Both the position numbers and the translations under genes were made by a program. 64,000 bases of DNA from the NCBI GenBank assembly GCA_016706225.1, contig JADJKB010000021.1:1240001-1304000 (forward strand), written 5' to 3'. Below are positions 51,077-59,109 of the stretch, in pieces. The first letter of the stretch is position 1. Every line of letters begins with the position of its first letter. The DNA is from Myxococcales bacterium (GTDB taxonomy: Bacteria; Myxococcota_A; Polyangia; Polyangiales; Polyangiaceae). Below the pieces are notes generated by a model. That model worked only from the letters and a program-made list of their open reading frames with translations, did not search any database and was not told where the DNA came from.

Positions 51077-51146
51077 GGGGCACCGGGGGATCGAACCCCG
51101 ATCAGCCGGTTAAAAGCCGGCAGCTCTGCCATTGAGCTAGAGCCCC
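51077..51146 (-). tRNA. tRNA-Lys (TTT)
   Basis: Acceptor GGGGCTC/GTGCCCC with one mismatch, D-arm AGCTCAATGGCAGAGCT, anticodon stem GCCGG/CCGGC with loop CTTTTAA, T-arm CGGGG-TTCGATC-CCCCG. First RNA gene of the locus. Confidence 0.88.
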
Positions 51147-51244
51147 GAGCAAACACGAGGTGTTCGCGCGGTGTGTTTCGAAATTTGTTTCGTTGTGCGC
51201 TGGACAAACCACTCCCCATTTTCTGAAAGCTCGAGAGCCCGCAG

Positions 51245-51291
51245 AAAAACAAAACAGAAAAGCCGCCTCAGGTCGGGTCACCCGGGCGGCT
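51245..51291 (-). terminator. intrinsic terminator, minus strand
   Basis: On the minus strand AGCCGCC (51291-51285) pairs with GGCGGCT (51267-51261), followed by a T-rich run (complement of 51,260-51,245). It closes off transcription coming from the right and so isolates the tRNA/TROVE locus at its 5' side. Confidence 0.75.
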
Positions 51292-51857
51292 CATCGCGAT
51301 GAACGATGGGATCGCGCGCCGCCCCTTAGGTGACCTCTCCTTCGAGCTTGCGATCAGTGAATGGTCCGAGGCCGAAGCCCCAGCATGCACACTGCTGTGC
51401 ACACGTGGAGCCGACTCGGAGCACCCGACTGGAGTGCTGCTCGGCAGCTATGAAATTCGTGTACGACATCTTCCTGGCTCTGACAGCTGACCGCTGCCTG
51501 CTGGTTCCTGCTGACGGGCAAACGCTGCATTCGATTCTCGGTGACCTCGATTTGTTCCGGGACCTTCCAAAAGTCGTCAAACTTCCCGGCAAATTCGGCC
51601 CAAATGCAGCGAGGCCGCCGGGGGTCCCTGGCGGCCTCGAGTTCACACATGTGTGTGTTCCGATGACCGCTCAGGTCTTACCTCCGACGATGCCCCGTCG
51701 ATCGCATGCGACCGCTGGGCTCGTCCACACGGGCGACTGGCCCGAGCGCACTGTTTGATTCGTGAGGTGGGAAAACATTTGAACGAGCGGACACTACGCG
51801 ATCAATTGGGTTCGGTCAAGGCACACGCGCTCAGGGCGCCAACCCGACTCGCGCAGG
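51292..51857. other. intergenic stretch, no gene identified
   Basis: Open frames on both strands here have poor codon bias. The only clear structure is a perfect 9-bp hairpin GAGGCCGCC/GGCGGCCTC at 51611-51638, which is not followed by a T run in either direction. Promoters for the tRNA/TROVE locus would be expected at about 51,150-51,240. Confidence 0.4.
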
Positions 51858-52763
51858 TCAACGAAACCAGCCCGCGACCGTTCCGTTCAGGTTGTCGAAC
51901 GCGCCGTCGCTCACGGCAGTCGACCACGCTTGCTCGGTGGGCTGGTGGTACCAGCCCAGGTACTGCCCGTACCCCTCACCGTTGCCCACGGCGAACCCGT
52001 AGATGAAGTCCGTGGACAGGGGCCCGACGAAGCACTGCGTCCCGTTGAACACCAAGTCCGAGAACGCCGTGTGGTATTCGCCTTTGCTCGCCTGGAGCTC
52101 TGCCTTGCTGCGGTTGTCTTTCCAGGTGGCGGTTCCGCCGTCGAGCGCCGTGCCGCCCGTGAGCTCCAGAACACCCATGTTCTGCTCACACTTCCAGGTC
52201 ACACGCAGCTCGATGCCCGAGTGATGAAACGCGGTGCCGTACTGCTCGACGGCGTAGAACGACGCGATCGAGCCAAACGATCCGGCGCCCGTTCCATCGT
52301 AGAGCACGGACAGCCCCGCCTTTCCGAGCAGCGACTTGCTCGACACGAACGCGAGCGTCCAGCCGCCTCCCTGCATGTCGCAGTAGACCTCGATCGGTGT
52401 GCTCGAACCGGGCGGGAGGACCAGGTACTTGCCGTTCTTGGCCGAGGTTTCGTTCTTCAGCACGTCCGCGCAGGTCGAGCCGCTCGGTTTCGGGTCGGCG
52501 TCCGCGGCGTCCGCGGCGTCCGCGGCGTCGCCCGCATCGCCGGCGTCGGTAGCACTCCCCGCCGCACCACCGGTGCCGGTGCCCCCCGTGACCCAGCCGC
52601 CGCCGCCATCGACACCCGTGACGGAGCCTCCGCTCCCCGCCGCACCGGCTGCGCCACCGGTGGTCGGCGACGAGCCGCCTCCGCTCTCACCACAGCCGAG
52701 CGCCATCAGTGACAGCGCGGCGATCCCACCCAGGGCCACAAGCAGTTGGGCCATTCCCGGCAA
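51858..52763 (-). CDS. lipoprotein with fibrinogen-like C-terminal domain
   Basis: 301 residues, MPGMAQLLVALGGIAALSLM then ALGC lipobox (the ATG three codons later is also possible). Gly/Asp/Ala-rich linker with DAADAADAADAD repeats, then a fibrinogen-related domain from about residue 95: TCADVLKNETSAKNGKYLVL, EVYCDMQGGGWTLAFVSSKS, and a late GYGQYLGWY segment. FReD domains bind acetylated sugars or proteins. Surface protein. Confidence 0.75.
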   Translation of the reverse strand: MPGMAQLLVALGGIAALSLMALGCGESGGGSSPTTGGAAGAAGSGGSVTGVDGGGGWVTGGTGTGGAAGSATDAGDAGDAADAADAADADPKPSGSTCADVLKNETSAKNGKYLVLPPGSSTPIEVYCDMQGGGWTLAFVSSKSLLGKAGLSVLYDGTGAGSFGSIASFYAVEQYGTAFHHSGIELRVTWKCEQNMGVLELTGGTALDGGTATWKDNRSKAELQASKGEYHTAFSDLVFNGTQCFVGPLSTDFIYGFAVGNGEGYGQYLGWYHQPTEQAWSTAVSDGAFDNLNGTVAGWFR

Positions 52764-52797
52764 GGGTAGCAGAGACGCCTGCGCGTGGCGTTACCTC

Positions 52798-53211
52798 TCA
52801 GACGGACGAGGCGTGTTTCATCAACCGGCCGCAGAGATCGGACGCCGGGTTCCGCCCGCGCTCCACCTCGAGGGCGGTTCGGAAGATGGCCGATGCGGCC
52901 ATGTTCTCTTCCAAGATCAGGTGGCAGAGGCCGAGCAGCTCGTAGTCGACCGGCTCTTGAAACGCGGCCACCAGTTTCTCGAGCGGTGCCTTCGCGCTCT
53001 GATGCACCGCGAGCAATGACGCCGGTGGCATCCCGCTGCGCTTCGCGAGGATCACGAACTTCAGCACTTGGCGCTGGTCCTCCGGCGGATACGCCGCGAA
53101 CGGTTCGCTCGCGAAGAGCGCGCTCCACCTCGCGTTGGCTCCGTCGGCGTCGCCGCCCTTGGCCACCGCTACGATCTCCTTGACCTCACTGACGAGCTCT
53201 TCTGCCGGCAT
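52798..53211 (-). CDS. helical hypothetical protein
   Basis: 137 residues from ATG 53211 (MPAEELVSEVKEIVAVAKGG). The frame is open to 53337 upstream, but that part looks random. Mostly helical: EDQRQVLKFVILAKRSGMPP, ASLLAVHQSAKAPLEKLVAA, YELLGLCHLILEENMAASAI. This pattern suggests a TPR-like or helical bundle protein; no family recognised. Confidence 0.55.
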   Translation of the reverse strand: MPAEELVSEVKEIVAVAKGGDADGANARWSALFASEPFAAYPPEDQRQVLKFVILAKRSGMPPASLLAVHQSAKAPLEKLVAAFQEPVDYELLGLCHLILEENMAASAIFRTALEVERGRNPASDLCGRLMKHASSV

Positions 53212-53370
53212 GTCGGAGCTGATGTTCGCACCGTTTGGCGGGGAGATCACGCCATCCGACGGACCCGGCGGGAATCGGGTCAGAAATGCGCTTCGCGCAG
53301 CGCCAGGCGTGTCTCGCCCAGCAGCCTCGGACCGCATGGGCGCCCGTTGCCCGCCAGTGCTCAGGGGCTT

Positions 53371-54534
53371 TCAGTCGCAGGGATAGACGCCACCCGACTG
53401 CGGCGTGCCGTCCTGACTGGAGTCACACTCGACGGCCATCTGGGTCTCGAGCTCGGGCGTAGGAGCCGCTCCGTGTAAGTAGGGCGAGGCCGCGTGCCAG
53501 TCCGTGTTCGGATACCAGAACAACATCAACACACCGGCGTCTCGTGGCTGGCCATCCGGACGTGCGAGCCGATCTCGCACCGGTAGCGAGAGCTGGTCGT
53601 CGATGGCCGGACAGCCCAGGCTCGGCCTGGCCCAGCCGCATTTGGCCACGTAGGCGTCCCCGACGGGAGACCACGGGTGCATGACGATGTCGCGGCTGCA
53701 GATGTTGTCGTTGAACCCGGGCTCGAGCCCCTCCATGCGGAACGAAGGGCCGAAGCTGCCGCTGTACGTCCCCGCCGAACGAGCCAGGCCGAGGCTCGAC
53801 TGATTCGAACCGGACACGTTCGAGAACGTGGTGGCGTGAGCCAAGTCCACACCGTCCGTCGACTTCCGCCCGTGAGCCACGCGCAGGTTCCAGAGCAGCT
53901 CGCCCTTCGACAAATCGTAGACCCACTCCCGCGGCTCCGCGGAGTGCAGCCGGAAGTCCACGACGACGTACTCCGCGCGCCGCGTCGCGCCCCAGGCCCA
54001 GGCGTTCTTGTAGATCGTCAATGCGTCCGCCGCGAGAGCGGGGTCCACGCCCGAAGCTTCGAGCATTTTCGGAGTGGTGAGCGCAGCGCGCAGCGAAAAT
54101 TCTCCCTCGCCGCCCGCGGGCCCGTCGACCACCAGGAAGTAGTCTCCGGGTGGCAACCAAGCCCCCACGTTCGTCGGGTGAGCGTCGATGCAGCTCGCCG
54201 CGTCGTCCGCGCCGAGCAGCAGCAAGAAACCATCGGCGGGGCCACTGGTCTTCGCTACGGAGAGGAACCCTTCTTCGGGCAACGTCAGCCGGTGAACGAC
54301 CTCCGCCCCGGACAAATCCCGGTTCGCCGCCCCCGAACAGCCGTACACCTCGAACGCATTCCGACTCGCGCCGAGGGTGGTTCCACTCTGTGTGGTCGGG
54401 AGCGAGTCGACACAGACGATGTCCGCGCAAGGCAAGGCCTGCGCGCCCTTCCCCGCGTCATCGCTCGCGGAACAGGCCGAGGTCGACAGCGCGAGCAGGC
54501 CCGAAAACGAACCCACGAGAACCCGCCAGGTCAT
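53371..54534 (-). CDS. lipoprotein L,D-transpeptidase of the YkuD_2 type
   Basis: 387 residues from ATG 54534 (MTWRVLVGSFSGLLALSTSA then C). The N-terminal half is a Cys-containing beta domain (VHRLTLPEEGFLSVAKTSGP, WLPPGDYFLVVDGPAG). The C-terminal half reads YVVVDFRLHSAEPREWVYDL, GTYSGSFGPSFRMEGLEPGF, RDIVMHPWSPVG, and WARPSLGCPAIDDQ with the catalytic Cys and a His upstream. This fits the murein L,D-transpeptidase catalytic family (PF13645). Probably cross-links or edits peptidoglycan in the periplasm. Confidence 0.8.
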   Translation of the reverse strand: MTWRVLVGSFSGLLALSTSACSASDDAGKGAQALPCADIVCVDSLPTTQSGTTLGASRNAFEVYGCSGAANRDLSGAEVVHRLTLPEEGFLSVAKTSGPADGFLLLLGADDAASCIDAHPTNVGAWLPPGDYFLVVDGPAGGEGEFSLRAALTTPKMLEASGVDPALAADALTIYKNAWAWGATRRAEYVVVDFRLHSAEPREWVYDLSKGELLWNLRVAHGRKSTDGVDLAHATTFSNVSGSNQSSLGLARSAGTYSGSFGPSFRMEGLEPGFNDNICSRDIVMHPWSPVGDAYVAKCGWARPSLGCPAIDDQLSLPVRDRLARPDGQPRDAGVLMLFWYPNTDWHAASPYLHGAAPTPELETQMAVECDSSQDGTPQSGGVYPCD

Positions 54535-54651
54535 GCCAGGGAGCCTACGCCGAAGCGGACCCGATGACGAGACCGAGCCGAGCACCCAGCGCGTCAGCGC
54601 GACCGCTGTGTGGCCGGACAGGAGGCGCGCGTTCGGCGGATCGGCGGCGAT

Positions 54652-55464
54652 TCACGCTCGAGAAGCCAGGAGCTCGTGCCCACGTCGTTCGAACAGGGTG
54701 AGCAGTTGCGCCGCTTGCTCCGGCTCACCCCGCTGTGTGTTCACGGCTCGGGCGGCCGCTCGCTCGGCGCCGCGAAACTCGAACGCGTCCAGCAGCAACT
54801 CCAGCGCGGCATCGAAGCAGCGCAGCTCTGCTTGCGAGAGCGCACCCCCGGTTGGGGCGGCGGCGCCGGTCAATTGCGCGAGCTCACGCCGAGCCGCCAT
54901 CTTGAGCTTCATTTTCAGGGCCGCGAAGAGGAAGATTGCACTGCCGTTCATGTCGGCGACCACGTGCTCGAGATCTGCCAGCCAGAGTGGATCAAAACGT
55001 GCGTCGAGCGCTCGAAACGCCGGAGTGTCGAGCGCGGCGTGGGCATGTGCGAAGAAACCAACTTGGCCAGCGTGATGCTCCGCATCGACGAACTTCTCGA
55101 GGTGACACAGGTCGTGCAGCGCAAAAGCCAAAGCATCCGCGTGGGGCGCAGTCGGTGTCGTCTCGGGCAAGAGCGAGACGGGACGCCTGCCGACCGCCTG
55201 CAGCGCGAGGACCTCGCGGAAATTGGGGATGGTCTCGCGGACCTCCGCGGGACGCTCGCCCGACGCCCAGGCGACGATTCCGCGCGCCACCAGGCGCTCC
55301 ACGCGCCACACCCGATGGCGAGCAATGAGGTCGACCGCTTCCGAATGCCGTGCTTCGGCCAAGGGCGGGCACCAGTACCCTTGATGCCAGCGCGTGCCGA
55401 CACGTCGCCGGACGTGTTCGACCACGAAACCGGCGGCGCGCTCGGCGTCGGCGCAGCTGACCAT
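54652..55464 (-). CDS. hypothetical protein with His-rich helical core
   Basis: 270 residues from ATG 55464 (MVSCADAERAAGFVVEHVRR); the upstream open frame looks non-coding. Contains DALAFALHDLCHLEKFVDAE, HHAGQVGFFAHAHAALDTPA and DLEHVVADMNGSAIFLFAAL, with regularly placed His, Glu and Asp that could bind metal in a helical bundle. Not recognised as a known family. Confidence 0.5.
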   Translation of the reverse strand: MVSCADAERAAGFVVEHVRRRVGTRWHQGYWCPPLAEARHSEAVDLIARHRVWRVERLVARGIVAWASGERPAEVRETIPNFREVLALQAVGRRPVSLLPETTPTAPHADALAFALHDLCHLEKFVDAEHHAGQVGFFAHAHAALDTPAFRALDARFDPLWLADLEHVVADMNGSAIFLFAALKMKLKMAARRELAQLTGAAAPTGGALSQAELRCFDAALELLLDAFEFRGAERAAARAVNTQRGEPEQAAQLLTLFERRGHELLASRA

Positions 55465-55665
55465 GCCGTCGAGCTTAGATCTCTGGCGCCGTTCTGCGAA
55501 GACGAGCCGAGTGGTGCGCCCTGCCGGTCTCCCCCGTCCATGGCGGGGTGAACCCCACCAGACGACGGCGCCTTCCCAGCAATTTCGGCCCGCCGGCGCG
55601 AGGCACACGACTTGCTGTCTCACCTCGCACCGGGACACACCCGGCAAAACCCAAGGAGCATCGTC

Positions 55666-55956
55666 ATGGCATCTTCGAGACTCGCGTTCACCCTCTTCGT
55701 CCTCTGGTCAGCGCTCGCCACCGCGTGCGGGGGCAGCGATGGCGACGGCGACGGCAGCGGGGGTTCGGGCAACGGAAACCTGTCGAGCGGTAGCATCTGT
55801 GAACAGGCCTGCGACAAGCTCGAACAGTGCAGCCCGGGCTCCACCTGCACCGTGAATGGTTCCGGTGCTTGTGATGGCAAGGCGGCCGAAATCTCTCAGT
55901 GCATCGTCGACAAACCCTGCGGAGAGACGGACGTGTGTGTGCTCGGGGGCATGTGA
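55666..55956 (+). CDS. small Cys-rich lipoprotein
   Basis: 96 residues, ATG 55666 after CAAGGAGC. MASSRLAFTLFVLWSALATA with the following Cys as lipobox. Short Gly/Asp/Ser linker, then ICEQACDKLEQCSPGSTCTV and ISQCIVDKPCGETDVCV: eight Cys in a small disulfide module. Function unknown. Confidence 0.65.
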   Translation: MASSRLAFTLFVLWSALATACGGSDGDGDGSGGSGNGNLSSGSICEQACDKLEQCSPGSTCTVNGSGACDGKAAEISQCIVDKPCGETDVCVLGGM

Positions 55957-55969
55957 CTCGCCGCGAGTC

Positions 55970-58357
55970 TCAGGGTTTGCTGGGATCGAAGCGGGAGCTG
56001 AGCCCGTCGAACAACTGCAAGAACCCGGCATCGACGAGCGGCGTCTCGCGCGCCCACGCCGTGAGCTGCATGGGCAGCGCGGACTCGAACATGACCCACA
56101 GCGACTCGTCGGGGATGCGCTTCGGCACGTCCTCGAACTCGGGTCCAAGATGATGGTCGTAGGCCTTCGTGGTCACACCGTGTGCAGTGAGCAAGGGTGA
56201 CAGGAACGTGCAGCCGGGCTCATACCCGGCGTCCACGCTCGCCACGCTCACGACCATGTTCACCTCGCTGGCTGCGTTGCGGTGCATCACAGGCGGGCGG
56301 AAGCTGTGTTCAGCGACCTCCCAGCGCGGAGGAAAGACGACGAAGTCCGCGATGGCGCGCCCGTGATCGTCGAGCGGAGCGGTCAATACCGTCAAGATGG
56401 ATGGATCCGGATGGTCGAAGGTGACCGTGCCCATGGCGTTGAAGAGCGAGAGGTCGTAGGTGCACGGAACGTGGTTGCCATGCCACGCGACAACGTCGAA
56501 GGGCGAGTGCTCTTGCATGGCCGCCGCGAGACGCCCGCCCAGTTTGTTGACGATCTGAAAACCTCCACGGCAGAGGCGATCTTCGAACGACGCCTGCGGC
56601 GCCAGGAAATGCCGCGCGTCGGCCAGGCCGTTCGAGCCGATGGGGCCACGCTCGGGCAGGCGGAAGCGACGACCAACGACCTCGAGCACCCAGCCGCGAG
56701 CGGCACCGTCGGGCAGGCCGATGGCAAACTTGATGGCTCGCGGGATCAGCAGCACCGAGCCGGGTGCCACGCGCAGCCACCCGAGCTCGGTTCGACAATC
56801 GAGGGTTCCCTGTTGTGGAACGATGAGCAGGTCGCCATCGGCGTCAGCGAAAGCGCGATCTGCCATGTCGGCGTTCGCGGCGTAGAGGTGCACCGCCCAG
56901 CCCGGCCCGGCGACGAGATCGCCACCGCCGCCGAGCGTCACGAGGCCGTCGAGAAAATCCGTGGTCGATGTCTCGTCCGGTGACGCCATCGGGCGCCAGC
57001 GCATGCGGGTTGGGCACGCGTCACCCAAGGGCGCAGTGAAGCGCGCCGAGGGCAGCGAAGTGAACTCCCCGTGAGCAAACGAGGGACGCACTCGGTACAT
57101 CCACAGGCGGGAGTTGTCTGCGTTCTTGACTGTGAAGGGCGTGCCGTTGAAGAGCTCCGGGAACAAGCCGTAGGGAGCACGGCGGGGGATGTTCTGGCGT
57201 CTCGGCAGCGCACCGGGCAGCGCCTCGGACTCGTGAGTGGAGCCCAAGCCCGGTTGCGTGCCCGCGTCGCTCGGGCGGCGGAGCGGCGGCGGTGCGGGGT
57301 GTGCGCTGGGCCCGGACCAAGCCTCGGTGAGCATCTGCGTGAGCGCGGCCCGCTCCAACGACCCAGTGCTCGGCGCCGTGACCACGGCGTCGACCGCGCG
57401 AGCGATCCCCTCCTCGGGCATGCCCAGCTCCCGAAGGGAGCGCGGGACACCGGTCACTCGCGCCAGCCGCGCCAGGGCTTCGACGGGATCCACGACCAAG
57501 AGCGCGCGCCCGAGGGCCGCCATCGCCTGGGGCTCGGTCGCACGCTGAAATCCCACCACGTGAGGCAGGAGCACCGCGTGAGTTGCGGCGTGGGGCAACG
57601 CAAACATGCCCCCGAGCACGTGGCACAACTTGTGGTGCAGACCGGCTCCGGCGTCGGCGAGAGAGAGCCCGGCGAGGTAGGCGCCCTCGAGCGCAGCTTC
57701 CCTCGCCTCGGCGTCATCCGGTCGCGCGGTGAGCCGCGACAGACTGGACGCGAGCAGACGCACGGCCTCTTCGGCGGCCAGAGCCGTGGCTCGATCGAGG
57801 GTCGAGGACCACAGCGCTTCGACCGCGTGAGCCAGCGCGTTCCACAGGCTGGTCATGGTGATCGCGCGCGGAAGCGCGGCGGTGAGGTTGGGATCGTAGA
57901 CCACGAGGGCCGGACGCACGCGTTCATCGCGCCCGGTCTTCTTCTGCCCGCCTTCGGTCATGCCGTAGATGGGAGTCATCTCGGAGCCGGAGTAGGTGGT
58001 CGGCAGCGCAATCACCCGCACGCCGCCGTCGAGCGCGAGGGCCTTGGCCAGCCCAATGGCGGAGCCACCCCCGAGCGCGAGCACGCTGTCGGCACCGACT
58101 CGCAGAAGCTCTCGGCGTGCCTCGGCGACTACCTCCACCGGAACGTGTTCCCGAGCGATGTTCAGGACACCCACTGAACACGCGCCAAGCCGGCCGCTCA
58201 ACAGCTCTGCCGCGGCGTTTCTTCCCGCAGTACTCACCACGAGAACGCGCTCAGCCCCCAGAGCCGCAATGTCGCTGGCGATTCGTTCACTCGAGCCCGC
58301 GCCAAAGACAACCCGCGTTTTGCCTCGTTCAATCGTGAAGCTCCGACTCATGATCAC
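55970..58357 (-). CDS. fusion of maleylacetate reductase and homogentisate 1,2-dioxygenase
   Basis: 795 residues in one frame. Residues about 1-355 are a group III iron-containing alcohol dehydrogenase of the maleylacetate reductase type: VVFGAGSSERIASDI, ALGGGSAIGLAKALAL, ALPTTYSGSEMTPIYGMTEG, GLHHKLCHVLGGMFALPHAA. Residues about 375-795 match homogentisate 1,2-dioxygenase: LPGALPRRQNIPRRAPYGLF, and the Fe site FRPPVMHRNAASEVNM (His, Glu) plus TAHGVTTKAYDHH (His). HGD opens homogentisate to maleylacetoacetate; maleylacetate reductase makes 3-oxoadipate with NAD(P)H. Both active sites look complete. Divergent from a GST and an acyl-CoA synthetase. Cytosolic aromatic catabolism; true ring substrate uncertain. 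Confidence 0.88.
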   Translation of the reverse strand: MIMSRSFTIERGKTRVVFGAGSSERIASDIAALGAERVLVVSTAGRNAAAELLSGRLGACSVGVLNIAREHVPVEVVAEARRELLRVGADSVLALGGGSAIGLAKALALDGGVRVIALPTTYSGSEMTPIYGMTEGGQKKTGRDERVRPALVVYDPNLTAALPRAITMTSLWNALAHAVEALWSSTLDRATALAAEEAVRLLASSLSRLTARPDDAEAREAALEGAYLAGLSLADAGAGLHHKLCHVLGGMFALPHAATHAVLLPHVVGFQRATEPQAMAALGRALLVVDPVEALARLARVTGVPRSLRELGMPEEGIARAVDAVVTAPSTGSLERAALTQMLTEAWSGPSAHPAPPPLRRPSDAGTQPGLGSTHESEALPGALPRRQNIPRRAPYGLFPELFNGTPFTVKNADNSRLWMYRVRPSFAHGEFTSLPSARFTAPLGDACPTRMRWRPMASPDETSTTDFLDGLVTLGGGGDLVAGPGWAVHLYAANADMADRAFADADGDLLIVPQQGTLDCRTELGWLRVAPGSVLLIPRAIKFAIGLPDGAARGWVLEVVGRRFRLPERGPIGSNGLADARHFLAPQASFEDRLCRGGFQIVNKLGGRLAAAMQEHSPFDVVAWHGNHVPCTYDLSLFNAMGTVTFDHPDPSILTVLTAPLDDHGRAIADFVVFPPRWEVAEHSFRPPVMHRNAASEVNMVVSVASVDAGYEPGCTFLSPLLTAHGVTTKAYDHHLGPEFEDVPKRIPDESLWVMFESALPMQLTAWARETPLVDAGFLQLFDGLSSRFDPSKP

Positions 58358-58376
58358 TCCGGCCCCGACGTGCTTG

Positions 58377-58388
58377 TTACCGCGGTAA
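58377..58388. promoter_or_regulatory. perfect palindrome TTACCGCGGTAA, candidate operator
   Basis: A perfect 12-bp palindrome 20 bp from the fusion-gene start and 44 bp from the GST start, in the 74-bp divergent gap. The form fits a TetR- or MarR-type binding site that could control both directions. No such regulator gene is next to it in this window. Confidence 0.55.
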
Positions 58389-58431
58389 GACTGAGCATAG
58401 CCTCGCCGCCCCTACGGGGAGGAGAATCTAC

Positions 58432-59109
58432 ATGAAGCTGTATTTCCATCCGGTGTCCACTGCATCGCGTCCGGTCGTGTTGTTCTGCACCGAGGCCAAC
58501 ATCGCTTACGAACCCGTCGTCGTCGACCTCATGACGGGCGCTCACCATCAAGAGCCCTTCATCAGCCTGAACCCCAGCGGCTTGGTCCCGTTCCTGGACG
58601 ATGACGGTTTCCGCCTGAGCGAGTCGTCGGCGATGCTCAAGTATCTGGCCGAGAAGTTCGACTCACCGGCTTACCCGAAGGACCTCAAGGCTCGCGCACG
58701 CGTCAACGAGGTCATGGACTGGTTCAACACTCAGCAGTACCGCGAGCTGGGATACAACCTGGTTTACCCGCAGTTGTTCCCTCACCACAAGCGCGAGCCC
58801 GAGACCGCGCAGATGGCCACCATCGAGCGAGGCAAGGAGAAAGCGGAACACTGGCTCAAGGTGCTCGACCAACACGTGATCGGGAATCACAAGTTCCTGT
58901 GCGGCGACGAGATCACCATCGCCGACTATTTTGGCGCTGAGATCCTCGCTGTGGGCGACTTGGTCGGTGTCAGCCTTGCGCGCTTCCCCAACGTCGATCG
59001 CTGGATGAAGACGATGCGGGCACTACCGAGCTGGAACAAGGTCAACGAGGCCAGCGACGGCTTCGCGGCCTCGCTCAAAGAGAAGAAGTTCGTCACTATC
59101 TCGGCGTGA
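58432..59109 (+). CDS. glutathione S-transferase
   Basis: 225 residues, ATG 58432 after GGGAGGAGAA. Thioredoxin-like N-domain (MKLYFHPVSTASRPVVLFCT, FISLNPSGLVPFLDDDGFRL with the conserved cis-Pro, SESSAMLKYLAEKF glutathione-binding Ser) and an all-helical C-domain (FLCGDEITIADYFGAEILAV). Divergent from the HGD fusion; a role as maleylacetoacetate isomerase-like partner is plausible, since zeta GSTs do that step, but the SSxxAxxPx zeta motif is not evident. Coupled to the next gene by GTGA overlap. Confidence 0.88.
   Translation: MKLYFHPVSTASRPVVLFCTEANIAYEPVVVDLMTGAHHQEPFISLNPSGLVPFLDDDGFRLSESSAMLKYLAEKFDSPAYPKDLKARARVNEVMDWFNTQQYRELGYNLVYPQLFPHHKREPETAQMATIERGKEKAEHWLKVLDQHVIGNHKFLCGDEITIADYFGAEILAVGDLVGVSLARFPNVDRWMKTMRALPSWNKVNEASDGFAASLKEKKFVTISA

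Noticed and set aside
51299..51758. Coding genes between the tRNA locus and the fibrinogen-like lipoprotein
   Set aside because: Overlapping short frames on both strands, no motif, weak codon bias.
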